From NCBI RefSeq assembly GCF_037023735.1, contig NZ_CP146069.1, positions 1,281,501-1,345,500 on the forward strand: a DNA stretch of 64,000 nt. Reading direction: 5' to 3'. The position numbers and the translations under genes were made by a program. The notes below the pieces were generated by a model, which saw only the letters and a program-made list of their open reading frames with translations, ran no database searches and was not told where the DNA came from. The stretch's first letter is position 1, and each line of letters starts with the position of its first letter. Of the stretch, positions 46,633 through 54,617 are shown piece by piece. This DNA is from Roseovarius sp. S88. Its GTDB lineage: Bacteria > Pseudomonadota > Alphaproteobacteria > Rhodobacterales > Rhodobacteraceae.

Positions 46633-47558
46633 TGGCTAGAAGTTTCACTATTGAAGAAACCGGATTTCCTGACGCACCAGGTATGATGCTCGCTACCGTG
46701 AAAGCACTCAAAGAAATGGGAGGTTCTGCGTCGATTGCCGAATTGGACGAGAAAGTTGTCGAAATAGAAGGCGTTTCCGAAGAAGAACAGTCTTTTGAGA
46801 TGGTCAATAATCCAGGCACACCGCGACTAAACTACTATCTCGCTTGGGCGCGCACTTATCTGAAACGAGGAAGTGCTTTGGAAAACTCTAGTCGGGGTGT
46901 ATGGGCACTAACCCCGATTGGTTCATCTATCGAAACCTATGAGCAGACTCAGAAAATTTATGATCAAGTTGTCGAAGAAGAAAAAGAAAGAGCGCGCCTA
47001 AAGAGGTTGGCCAAATCTGGAAAGGCTAATTCGGACACCATTGCGCTGCAGCTTGAATTACCGAGCGATACATCACCCAATTCTGCGGACGAAGCTGAGG
47101 CGGATTGGGAAGACAAATTACTTTCAGTTCTTCGAAAAATGGATCCCTCTGCCTTCGAGAGATTAGCACAACGCCTATTGCGGGAGTCGGGTTTCACCAA
47201 AGTCGAAGTGAGAGGAAAGGTCGGAGATGGGGGTATCGACGGTGTCGGTGTGCTTCGAGTAAATCTCGTTTCTTTTCAGGTTTACTTTCAATGCAAGCGG
47301 TACACGGGAGGTGTTTCAGCAGGAGAAATACGCGATTTCCGAGGCGCGATGCAGGGACGGGCAGACAAAGGTTTATTTATCACTACAGGGCATTACACAG
47401 CTCAAGCGAACGAAGAAGCGACCCGTGATGGAGCGACTGCAATAGACCTCATTGATGGGCGACGCTTGTGCGAACTACTGAAGTCGAACAGTTTGGGTGT
47501 TTCGACAGAAATGGTCGAAAGTGTAACCATAGATCCTAGTTGGTTTGAGTCGGTTTAG
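46632..47558 (+). CDS. mrr: Mrr-type restriction endonuclease
   Basis: The 308-residue protein has an N-terminal winged-helix domain (Mrr_N; MLATVKALKEMGGSASIAELDEK) and a C-terminal PD-(D/E)XK nuclease: FERLAQRLLRESGFTKVEV, then GDGGIDGVG, then VYFQCKRYTGG. The Asp near residue 203 and the QxK/CKRY near residue 220 are the expected catalytic positions. Mrr enzymes cut modified DNA. The gene is plainly AT-richer than the genes on both sides. It starts on the ATPase stop codon and ends one base before the DUF6638-like start, so it has been fitted precisely into the operon. Confidence 0.9.
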   Translation: MARSFTIEETGFPDAPGMMLATVKALKEMGGSASIAELDEKVVEIEGVSEEEQSFEMVNNPGTPRLNYYLAWARTYLKRGSALENSSRGVWALTPIGSSIETYEQTQKIYDQVVEEEKERARLKRLAKSGKANSDTIALQLELPSDTSPNSADEAEADWEDKLLSVLRKMDPSAFERLAQRLLRESGFTKVEVRGKVGDGGIDGVGVLRVNLVSFQVYFQCKRYTGGVSAGEIRDFRGAMQGRADKGLFITTGHYTAQANEEATRDGATAIDLIDGRRLCELLKSNSLGVSTEMVESVTIDPSWFESV

Positions 47559-47559
47559 C

Positions 47560-48966
47560 ATGCACCGCCTGATCCAATCCGGCCTCATGTTTGGCAATCT
47601 GGTCCACGTGGCGAGCCCGGCTTTGGTCGAGCGCTACAACCGCGCGCTCAAGTCGTTGACGGGCAAGACCACGAAGCTGACGGATTTCTACATCGACATC
47701 TCCGGCTACTCCCCCGAGATCGGGCATGAATTGGGCGATGACCTGTACCTCAACCATGCAGGCGTGAACCGACAGTTCATCCTGCTCTCCACGGATCAGA
47801 AAACAGCGCCTTTGCTCAACGCCAAATTTTCCACTGCGCGGGGCATCCTGCGGCAGTTTATTGAGGAAAACGAGTCCGCGCTCTTTGCCCTCACGGCCCG
47901 CGATGCGGTGGCCGGAGAGCTGGTGAATTCGGTCTATGACATGTCCTCGCCCGCGCGGCTTTTTGATATTCGCAAGATCACGGTCGAGGCCGATACGACC
48001 AACGGCGCGCTGGGGCAGGCGGATGAACTGGCCCAGAAGGTTGATCGCTTCATGTCCGAAGAGGATGCGTGGTTTGATGATGTACTCATCGCCGAGATGA
48101 TCGAACTGGCCGGCCAGACCGGTAACGTGCTGCGAAACCCCATTGAGCTCAAGCAGATGAGCTTTGAGCAGCGCAATTACTGGACCGACCATTTCGGCGG
48201 GGTGTATCTGTTTCAGGATCTTGATCTGCCCGCGGTGATCTGCGCCACGGATCGCACTCAGTTTGCGGATAGCCCGATTGAATATGTCTTTGACCTGACA
48301 AACAGAAATCGCATTGCCGGGTTTCTGGAACTCAACGGGCTGGTCGAACCCATCGTCAAGGCGCGCGGCATTGATGCCGGAGCAATCCTGCGCCAGAAGA
48401 TGGATTTCATTCTGGTGGATGCGCTGGCAGGAGAGGGGCTTGACCTGGCGGGGCGGTCGCAGTCGGAAATGCGGCGCCTGGCGCGCCGCTATGCCAGCCA
48501 CCTGCCGCGTGAATTCCACACGCTGAACGCGTTGCTCAACTGGGCGGAAAATGGCGGGCCGTGGCCTGTCATAAGCTCCGATGATCCGGCCTTTTTCTAC
48601 ACGCTGCGTGCCTCGGCGCATAAGGATGCCGATCTGGTCAACATGCTGCTCAGCGAACTTGCCCCCAAGGACATCCGGCAGCTCTTTATCTGCCACAAGA
48701 CACTCTTTTACCGCCACTACGCCACATGGTCGGACGCCAAGAAGGACTACGTCGTCGATCTTCTGATAAACGAATACCAAGTGGATAAGCTTGGCACGCG
48801 TGAGGCGTTGTTCGGGCATGAGGCACCCATGGAAGAACCCGAACCCGCGCCACCGCCGCCTCCGAAAAAACGGGTGGATCGCGTGGGGCCTTGGGGCGCA
48901 GTGCGCACAGTATCGCGCCGCGGCAGAGGGCCGGATGGCCCGGTGGCCAACAAAGGAAGGAGATAG
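47560..48966 (+). CDS. DUF6638-like protein of the AAA+ cluster
   Basis: The 468-residue protein starts MHRLIQSGLMFGNLVHVASPALVE and has a soluble body with alternating helix and strand and no membrane segment. The tail is Pro-rich (EPEPAPPPPPPKK-like) and then basic (RRGRGPDGPVANKGRR), suggesting a disordered binding arm. I recall the family as DUF6638 but cannot verify it. ATG 47560 lies one base after the mrr stop codon; the TTG at 47545 is inside mrr. No catalytic motif is apparent. Confidence 0.75.
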   Translation: MHRLIQSGLMFGNLVHVASPALVERYNRALKSLTGKTTKLTDFYIDISGYSPEIGHELGDDLYLNHAGVNRQFILLSTDQKTAPLLNAKFSTARGILRQFIEENESALFALTARDAVAGELVNSVYDMSSPARLFDIRKITVEADTTNGALGQADELAQKVDRFMSEEDAWFDDVLIAEMIELAGQTGNVLRNPIELKQMSFEQRNYWTDHFGGVYLFQDLDLPAVICATDRTQFADSPIEYVFDLTNRNRIAGFLELNGLVEPIVKARGIDAGAILRQKMDFILVDALAGEGLDLAGRSQSEMRRLARRYASHLPREFHTLNALLNWAENGGPWPVISSDDPAFFYTLRASAHKDADLVNMLLSELAPKDIRQLFICHKTLFYRHYATWSDAKKDYVVDLLINEYQVDKLGTREALFGHEAPMEEPEPAPPPPPKKRVDRVGPWGAVRTVSRRGRGPDGPVANKGRR

Positions 48967-48969
48967 GCT

Positions 48970-49236
48970 ATGGTAGCACTTGCACGGCTTTTGGTGATTG
49001 GCTTTGTCGTCTGCACCATCATTTACATTTGCCTGTCATTCTATTCCCGCGCCGTGCGTCGGGGCAAACTCAAGGAATGGTGGGAAGAAGAGGGCAAGCC
49101 CGGCGATTTGGAGGCCTATATCGAAAAGGGCCTTGAGGAATATGACGGCTCACTCCGGCGCAAACTGATTTGGGGTGTTTATATTGTGCCGTTCTGCATT
49201 GTTGCGGCGATCGTTTATTTCACCAATTTCCATTAG
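48970..49236 (+). CDS. Small membrane protein, two helices
   Basis: This 88-residue protein has helices at about residues 3-24 and 65-85, with a charged central loop (RRGKLKEWWEEEGKPGDLEAYIEKGLEEY) between them, which should be cytosolic if the N-terminus is periplasmic or the reverse. It starts 3 bases after the previous gene. No function is known. Together with the 53-residue protein and the DUF1523 protein it gives this cluster three membrane components. Confidence 0.78.
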   Translation: MVALARLLVIGFVVCTIIYICLSFYSRAVRRGKLKEWWEEEGKPGDLEAYIEKGLEEYDGSLRRKLIWGVYIVPFCIVAAIVYFTNFH

Positions 49237-49247
49237 GGGGCGGCATC

Positions 49248-49904
49248 GTGGTTTACGTGAAATGGGTTTTCTGGGTGGTGTTCTGGCTCTTCTGGGCGGC
49301 GTTCTTCCACTACACGCTGCCGCAGGTCGATATCGTGCGTGTCACCGACACCTATGAAAAACGCATTGATTTCGGCGAAAACTCGATTTTTTGGGCGAGC
49401 CCGGATGTGGGCAATGACGGCACGCTGGCCAATCGGGACGTGTTTTTCATTCAGACCGTCCGTGCCAACGGCTCAACCATGGTCTATCGCAATGAGGACA
49501 CAGGCTGGAGCTGGCCTCCCTATTTCAAGTTTGACACCTCAAACCTTCAGGCCGAAGCCGCAGATCAGAAATCAACCGCCGATGCGCCCAAATGGGCGGC
49601 AATCAAGCACTATGGCTGGCGCAATGAGTTTCTCTCGATTTTTCCCAACGCCGTTGGCGTCCGCCCAGTTTCAGGCCCCGATGCACCCAAGGGTGTACCT
49701 TGGGTGAACATCATTATTCTGGTTCTTTTTGCGCTTGTGGTACTCGGAGCATGGCGGCTTTGGCGACGCTTTCGCGCAAAGCGGATTGATCCCGTGGTCG
49801 ACAGCATCGAGTCCGGTGTCGATGCGGCGGGTGATGCCTTGAACGATGGACGTGGACGCATGCGCCGCTGGCTTGACAGCTGGAAGCCCAAGCACAAGCG
49901 TTAA
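49248..49904 (+). CDS. DUF1523 family membrane protein
   Basis: The 218-residue protein matches DUF1523: N-terminal helix starting VYVKWVFWVVFWLFWAA, then HYTLPQVDIVRVTDTYEKR, a periplasmic domain with FFIQTVRANGSTMVYRNEDTGW, and a second helix (about 155-175) before a basic tail. I choose GTG 49248, after AGGGGGCGG. The function is unknown. It is the last gene of the cluster and its stop codon overlaps the convergent sulfotransferase-like gene by 4 bases. Confidence 0.82.
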   Translation: MVYVKWVFWVVFWLFWAAFFHYTLPQVDIVRVTDTYEKRIDFGENSIFWASPDVGNDGTLANRDVFFIQTVRANGSTMVYRNEDTGWSWPPYFKFDTSNLQAEAADQKSTADAPKWAAIKHYGWRNEFLSIFPNAVGVRPVSGPDAPKGVPWVNIIILVLFALVVLGAWRLWRRFRAKRIDPVVDSIESGVDAAGDALNDGRGRMRRWLDSWKPKHKR

Positions 49905-50809
49905 AGCGAATTTGCAGCCATTTTGACGAAATGCGCCACTTCGGCCTGTTCCACAGACCGCAGTCGATCACTCACCCACTCAGGCAAAACCAGACGGTCC
50001 GTCGGGTTTGGCGCGTGACTGATCACCTGGTCGCGCAGTTGTTTGATCAGAGCAGGGCGTGTGGTCGCGGATCCCATCGAAATATGGCGCAGAGCTTCGA
50101 TCTGAGCGGCATCCAGCGTGTCCTCGGCAGGCGCAGAGGAGAACACAAAACTATGTGCTTGAACACCGAGGTCTCTTAGAAAGGTCCGCATATAGGTTTC
50201 GGCCCCTAGGCGGATACGTTCATGCGCACGCATCGTGACGTTCAGATCAACATGCAGCGCTGAAAGGCGCTCGCGCAGACCATCAAAATCAATCGAGTCA
50301 AACGCGACCGCGCGACAGAACCCATCAATGTCCATATTGGTCAGGCCCAATCGAATGGCTTCGGAGTAGAGACTGGCAAGGTATGTTTCGGGGTTCCGTG
50401 AGTAGATTAAGATGCGGCTCTTGCGCAGTGGCAAACCACGGACGATATGCCGAAAGCAAGTATGCGCCCGAGGATAAAACGCCGGGTTTTCCAGCCCCAT
50501 TGGCAGCGCCTGATGCATCGCAGGCCCAAGGCCATAGTCGTTTGAAAACAGGACTTTTTTTGCCCCAACAGCTCGCGCACCATCGGCCACGGCATGATTT
50601 GTTCCCACCAAAGCCTCGATATCGGGCGTTGGTTTGTTTGGGTCACACAGCCTACGCACAACGCGGCGATGTCGGACCACCGCCTTGGGCATCTCTGCAT
50701 TGACAAAAAACACACCTTGCGCACGAAGCGCGTCTAGATTGTGGGTGAGTGTGTGCTGCACATACGACGTCGCCGTCTGGTGCACACCCAGATGAAAGAT
50801 ATATTGCAT
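49901..50809 (-). CDS. Sulfotransferase-like protein
   Basis: The 302-residue protein begins with YIFHLGVHQTATSYVQHTL, which resembles the PAPS-binding 5'-phosphosulfate loop of sulfotransferases (consensus HxGxxKTAT), though the Lys is replaced by Gln here. The later segment RILIYSRNPETYLASLYS fits the 3'-phosphate-binding motif (R...S..Y..S). The acceptor is unknown, and loss of the loop Lys could reduce catalysis. Just upstream is a 650-base stretch of mobile-element debris, so this gene may mark the island boundary. Confidence 0.7.
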   Translation of the reverse strand: MQYIFHLGVHQTATSYVQHTLTHNLDALRAQGVFFVNAEMPKAVVRHRRVVRRLCDPNKPTPDIEALVGTNHAVADGARAVGAKKVLFSNDYGLGPAMHQALPMGLENPAFYPRAHTCFRHIVRGLPLRKSRILIYSRNPETYLASLYSEAIRLGLTNMDIDGFCRAVAFDSIDFDGLRERLSALHVDLNVTMRAHERIRLGAETYMRTFLRDLGVQAHSFVFSSAPAEDTLDAAQIEALRHISMGSATTRPALIKQLRDQVISHAPNPTDRLVLPEWVSDRLRSVEQAEVAHFVKMAANSL

Positions 50810-51005
50810 GGACCTGCTCGGTGCCGTTTTTGTTTTTTATTAGCTACATAGTGTAGCGAACTTCCGGCAATCACGCAAGATTTGTGAATGGTCCCAAGAC
50901 TCATTGCTTTGGAGCTGCACCAAATACTATTTATCCATATGCTGGGAGTGAAGATGATGGTGGTCGCAGTCATTGTCGAACTGGTCTCTGCTAATTTTCT
51001 CCGGA

Positions 51006-51204
51006 AGCAGGGAATTCACAGGGAATATCTGCGGATTCGACCTGAATTCAGCCATTTTGGGTAGATCTAGCACCGATTACCCACACGGTTTCAGCACGTT
51101 GCAGGCCAATTCCCTATTATTCAAGTAACAGGGAATATCAGCCGTTCGAACAGGGATTGTGCAATCAACTACAGGGAAGATTATTGAAATAACAGGGACA
51201 GCAT
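51006..51204. repeat. Cluster of CAGGGA-type short repeats
   Basis: The core CAGGGA recurs at least six times in about 200 bases (CAGGGAATT, ACAGGGAATAT, AACAGGGAATAT, AACAGGGATT, ACAGGGAAGA, AACAGGGACA), with one inverted copy (ATTCCCTATT). No open frame of note is present from 50810 to 51237. It looks like an insertion-sequence or integration-site remnant. Confidence 0.55.
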
Positions 51205-51237
51205 CCGATCACCGAAACTCTGGTATGCTCAGCTCTG

Positions 51238-51310
51238 TCAAACCAGTATTTTCTTCAAGTTCGCCGCCTGGGAGATCAGCCCATAGTAACGTAACAGCGT
51301 GGCCGTTGGC
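51238..51310 (-). pseudogene. Possible transposase C-terminal fragment
   Basis: A minus-strand frame ends LRYYGLISQAANLKKILV and stops at 51238. The ending resembles the C-termini of several IS transposases (RYYGL...AANLxK). It is too short to assign to a family. It lies between the CAGGGA repeats and the methyltransferase fragment. Confidence 0.35.
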
Positions 51311-51320
51311 AGCCACGGGC

Positions 51321-51464
51321 AAGAACATTGGCGTTGATCCCAGTGAGAACATGCTGAAGACCGGAAAAGACCGCTGCCAGGGGCACGAGAACGTGGAGTT
51401 CGCAGCGGGTGTAGCGGATAACCTCCCGGTTTCTGACGGCACCGCCGACAAGGCCGTAGGCTAA
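51321..51464 (+). pseudogene. SAM-dependent methyltransferase fragment
   Basis: The frame contains IGVDPSENMLKTG and ENVEFAAGVADNLPVSDGTADKAVG, the motif I-to-III region of a class I methyltransferase (acidic loop after the second strand, then the ADNLP motif). Upstream and downstream parts of the gene are missing. It stops at 51462-51464, exactly where the convergent operon ends (51461), suggesting that insertion of that operon cut the gene. Confidence 0.6.
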
Positions 51465-52246
51465 TCCTGGGAATAGTGGTTTTTGCGAATTCGTTCCGCA
51501 ACGCTTTGGCATGCATATGACAAAGCATTTTCCCCGCCCTCGTCGACAAAACGCCGAAACATCTGATCGTTCAGACCACCAGGAGTCGTGTGGCGCAGGC
51601 GTAATTCTTCATAGCTTTCATCCGGTGATTGGAATGCTGTATTCGCAAGACCAAGAAGCATAGTGCTGAGATAAGCCCGAGCTCCTCTATAGTCTGTGCC
51701 CTGAGTGCAAAGCCACTGGGCTGCGCACTCTGCAAAACCAAAGTAGAGCCCCATCATGCCACTTGCGACAGCGAAGGAGTCAAACTCTTCGATTGTGTTC
51801 GCGGGAATGGCAGTTCCCAGTTCTTGGAAAAGACCCATTGCGGCGTCGAGTGGAGGGAATACAGCCGTGACGCCGGTCAAGTCTGCGACTGACGGCAAAG
51901 GGATGGCTCGACAAATGATTGCATCGTGGCGCGTCCACTCTTGCAGCTGCGCAATAGGGATCGTGGCGATCAAGCTGACAATCTTTTGTTCAGGGGGAAA
52001 CTCGAGCGGGACAAGTACATGTTCAGCGTCTTGTGGAAGCACGGCTAAGAACAACAGGTCGGCAGCGTTGACAATATCTGCGTTGTTTTCACAAATGCGA
52101 ATTTTGTCCGAAGCCTTTGCCAACCGCTTCGAAATACTCTTAGTCCTCGCTGACACAACAATCTCATCAACGGGGTAGTCGGACTTGAGCATTCCCAAAA
52201 CGATTGCCTCGGTGATAACGCCTGTGCCGATAAAGCCAAACCTCAT
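51461..52246 (-). CDS. Pyrroline-5-carboxylate reductase family protein
   Basis: The 261-residue protein begins with FGFIGTGVITEAIVLGM, an NAD(P) loop of the ProC type, and continues with LLFLAVLPQDAEHVL and the C-terminal RLRHTTPGGLNDQMFRRF, which matches the ProC signature (TPGG). In a hydroxyproline operon it might reduce a pyrroline intermediate rather than make proline for biosynthesis. It is the last gene of the six-gene operon, with 3 bases to the preceding gene. Confidence 0.82.
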   Translation of the reverse strand: MRFGFIGTGVITEAIVLGMLKSDYPVDEIVVSARTKSISKRLAKASDKIRICENNADIVNAADLLFLAVLPQDAEHVLVPLEFPPEQKIVSLIATIPIAQLQEWTRHDAIICRAIPLPSVADLTGVTAVFPPLDAAMGLFQELGTAIPANTIEEFDSFAVASGMMGLYFGFAECAAQWLCTQGTDYRGARAYLSTMLLGLANTAFQSPDESYEELRLRHTTPGGLNDQMFRRFVDEGGENALSYACQSVAERIRKNHYSQD

Positions 52247-52249
52247 TTT

Positions 52250-53266
52250 CTATCCGCCCCACGTATCAGAAAGAATGAAACCAGTTGGAAAAGGGTCACT
52301 GGGATCAAGCCCAATTTGAGAAATACCATAGATCCAACACTGACCTTCTATCCGGACCAGGCTACCAGGAAATTGTCCAATTTGTGTAGCGCCCAGCAAT
52401 TCGGCCTGAAACTCGCCATCAATAATCGAACGAGTTGTGAGCGTATCGCCGGAGCGCATTTCTCCCTTTGAATGCAGTAACGCCACTGTTGAATTGGTTC
52501 CCGTCCCACAAGGCGATCGATCGGCTCGCGCGGGTTTCAAAGTGGTGCAAGTGCGTATCGCCCCGTCTTCTTCAATGGATCGAAACATGACGTAAGCCAA
52601 CCCGTGAATTGCTGGAAATTCGGGATGAGAAATCTTGGTCTTTGCCGCGATGATATCCCGCAACTCAACGCCTTTTTCCGCCAATAGCCGCGCGTTCTCA
52701 GGGGCGATCGACAGCCCGATCTGATCGACATCGACGAGCGCATAAAACACGCCGCCATAGCAAAGATCATAGGTCACTGCGCCCCAAAGCGGCGTTTCAA
52801 CGGTTCCATCCGGTAGCGCTACGAATGATGCAGGCATGTCGAGACTAACGCCGACCACTTTACCATCCTTGCAGGTTGCTGTCGCGCGCACGAGGCCGGA
52901 TGCTGTATCGAGTGTGACCAGGGTTTCTGGCTCGATCATCTCCATCATCCCTGTTTCTAAAATAGCCGTGACGGCACACATGGAATTCGAACCGGACATG
53001 GCATGGGCCTGATCGGTCTGTAGGATGATCATGCCAAAATTTGCATCTGGATGGCATGCTGGGGTGATCAGAACAAAAGAATGGTTCGCAGCGCCGCGTG
53101 GTTCCGAGCAAAGCCACCGGCGCAGGCTGTCATCAACATCGTTAATATGTGCCAGTTTGGCAGACATGGTGTCACCGGGGATGTCGAGAACGCCGCCGGT
53201 AATGACCCGTCCGACCTCACCAGCGCAGTGAACATCCACAGTTTGAAGGGTGCGTTTCCAGTGCAT
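52250..53266 (-). CDS. Proline racemase family protein (hydroxyproline epimerase or 3-hydroxyproline dehydratase)
   Basis: The 338-residue protein belongs to the proline racemase superfamily, which acts on proline or hydroxyproline through two catalytic residues. The first site reads MSGSNSMC, with Ser91 at the usual Cys position; the second reads SPCGTGT with Cys253. Epimerases usually have Cys/Cys, and trans-3-hydroxyproline dehydratases Cys/Thr; Ser/Cys variants occur in some alphaproteobacteria. Context with the D-amino-acid dehydrogenase favours 4-hydroxyproline epimerase, but this is inference. Confidence 0.85.
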   Translation of the reverse strand: MHWKRTLQTVDVHCAGEVGRVITGGVLDIPGDTMSAKLAHINDVDDSLRRWLCSEPRGAANHSFVLITPACHPDANFGMIILQTDQAHAMSGSNSMCAVTAILETGMMEMIEPETLVTLDTASGLVRATATCKDGKVVGVSLDMPASFVALPDGTVETPLWGAVTYDLCYGGVFYALVDVDQIGLSIAPENARLLAEKGVELRDIIAAKTKISHPEFPAIHGLAYVMFRSIEEDGAIRTCTTLKPARADRSPCGTGTNSTVALLHSKGEMRSGDTLTTRSIIDGEFQAELLGATQIGQFPGSLVRIEGQCWIYGISQIGLDPSDPFPTGFILSDTWGG

Positions 53267-53287
53267 GATTTTCTCCGTTAGGCCCGG

Positions 53288-54538
53288 TTAAAACCGATCA
53301 ACTCTATATGGTTCCAGGTCGATTGCAGGTTTCACACCAGTGACCAGATCGCTCATCAGACGGGCGCAAGTCGCAGCATGGGTCAAACCCAGATGACCAT
53401 GACCAGTGGCATAGAACACACCCGCTGTTTTCACAGAGGCTGACATTACTGGAATTGTATCGGGAAAGGCGGGCCGATGTCCCATCCACTCAGCAAAATC
53501 TTGAACTTCAAGTTTTGGTAGTGCTTCACGTGCACGATGCACGGTGATCTTTGCACGTCGATAGTCGGGTGGCGCGTCAAGACCGGCCATTTCGACCGTA
53601 CCGCCAACACGAATGCCGCCTGCAGTCGGGCTGACCATAAAGGCCTTTGCTGGCCAAATAATTGAATGGGTCAGTTCGATTCCTGGCGCCATGATCTGCG
53701 TATGATATCCACGCTCAGTTTCCAGCGGCATAGGTTCGTTTAACAGTTTGGATAGGCGGGCGGTAAAGGCTCCAGCAGAGAGGATCACCTGATCGGCATG
53801 AACAAAATCGCCATCGCCAAGTAATACGCCATTGATACGGTCGCTGCGTTCAAATCCAGTCACTTCTGCCGTGCGGAATGTGCCGCCCAACCCGCGAAAC
53901 CCCTGAAACAATCCCAGGACCAGCTTGTTTGGGTCAGCCACAGTTCGGTTGTCGGGTAGAAGGATTGCCTTCGAGATATTATCTGTGATTTCAGGCTCCA
54001 ATGCACGAATTGCTTTGGAATCCAAAAGCTCATAGTCGAAACCAAACCGATCCAGCAAGTCTATGCGTTCCCGGTCAGCTTCGTATTCTTGATCACTGGC
54101 ATAAAGAGATAGGCATCCAGCGGAGGACAAATGCTCTGCCATGCCAAGTTCAGCCAACAATGCTCTGGTGTCCTCCAATGACCGTTCGCAAAGGGCTGCA
54201 CCTGCGGCCTCCAAACGCTGCACGACCGACGGACGACTGGAGGCGAGAAAACGCACGAACCATGGGATTAAACGGGGCATGTAAGTTGGGCTGGCACGGA
54301 TCGGACCCTTTGGATTAACCAGCCAGCCGGGGATTTGTTTCCAGGTCGAGGCGCGCGCAACAGGCATAAACTCGGTCACGGCAATCGAGCCCATGTTCCC
54401 ATAAGAAGCTCCGTTACCCGGCGCGTCCCGATCCACAAGCGTCACGCTATGGCCGCGTTTTTGCAACTCGTACGCAATAGCTGATCCGATCACACCGGCA
54501 CCTACCACGATCGTTTTCTGAGGTTTGCTTGAATCCAT
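53288..54538 (-). CDS. FAD-dependent D-amino-acid dehydrogenase (DadA family), likely D-hydroxyproline dehydrogenase
   Basis: The 416-residue protein has the N-terminal FAD loop VVGAGVIGSAIAYEL (GxGxxG), the DAO-fold segment AGAFTARLSKLLNEPMPLETERGYH and the C-terminal FYATGHGHLGLTHAATCARL. It oxidises D-amino acids with transfer of electrons to the respiratory chain. Between an epimerase and a DapA-type deaminase, the likely substrate is cis-4-hydroxy-D-proline. ATG 54538 is 80 bases downstream of the aldolase gene stop on the same strand. Confidence 0.86.
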   Translation of the reverse strand: MDSSKPQKTIVVGAGVIGSAIAYELQKRGHSVTLVDRDAPGNGASYGNMGSIAVTEFMPVARASTWKQIPGWLVNPKGPIRASPTYMPRLIPWFVRFLASSRPSVVQRLEAAGAALCERSLEDTRALLAELGMAEHLSSAGCLSLYASDQEYEADRERIDLLDRFGFDYELLDSKAIRALEPEITDNISKAILLPDNRTVADPNKLVLGLFQGFRGLGGTFRTAEVTGFERSDRINGVLLGDGDFVHADQVILSAGAFTARLSKLLNEPMPLETERGYHTQIMAPGIELTHSIIWPAKAFMVSPTAGGIRVGGTVEMAGLDAPPDYRRAKITVHRAREALPKLEVQDFAEWMGHRPAFPDTIPVMSASVKTAGVFYATGHGHLGLTHAATCARLMSDLVTGVKPAIDLEPYRVDRF

Positions 54539-54617
54539 TAAAGGTTCTTGCCATTTGGTTTAGCTTGAAGCGATCCTCATGACACCGCAGGGACCGTGCG
54601 CACCACCCTAAATAGGA

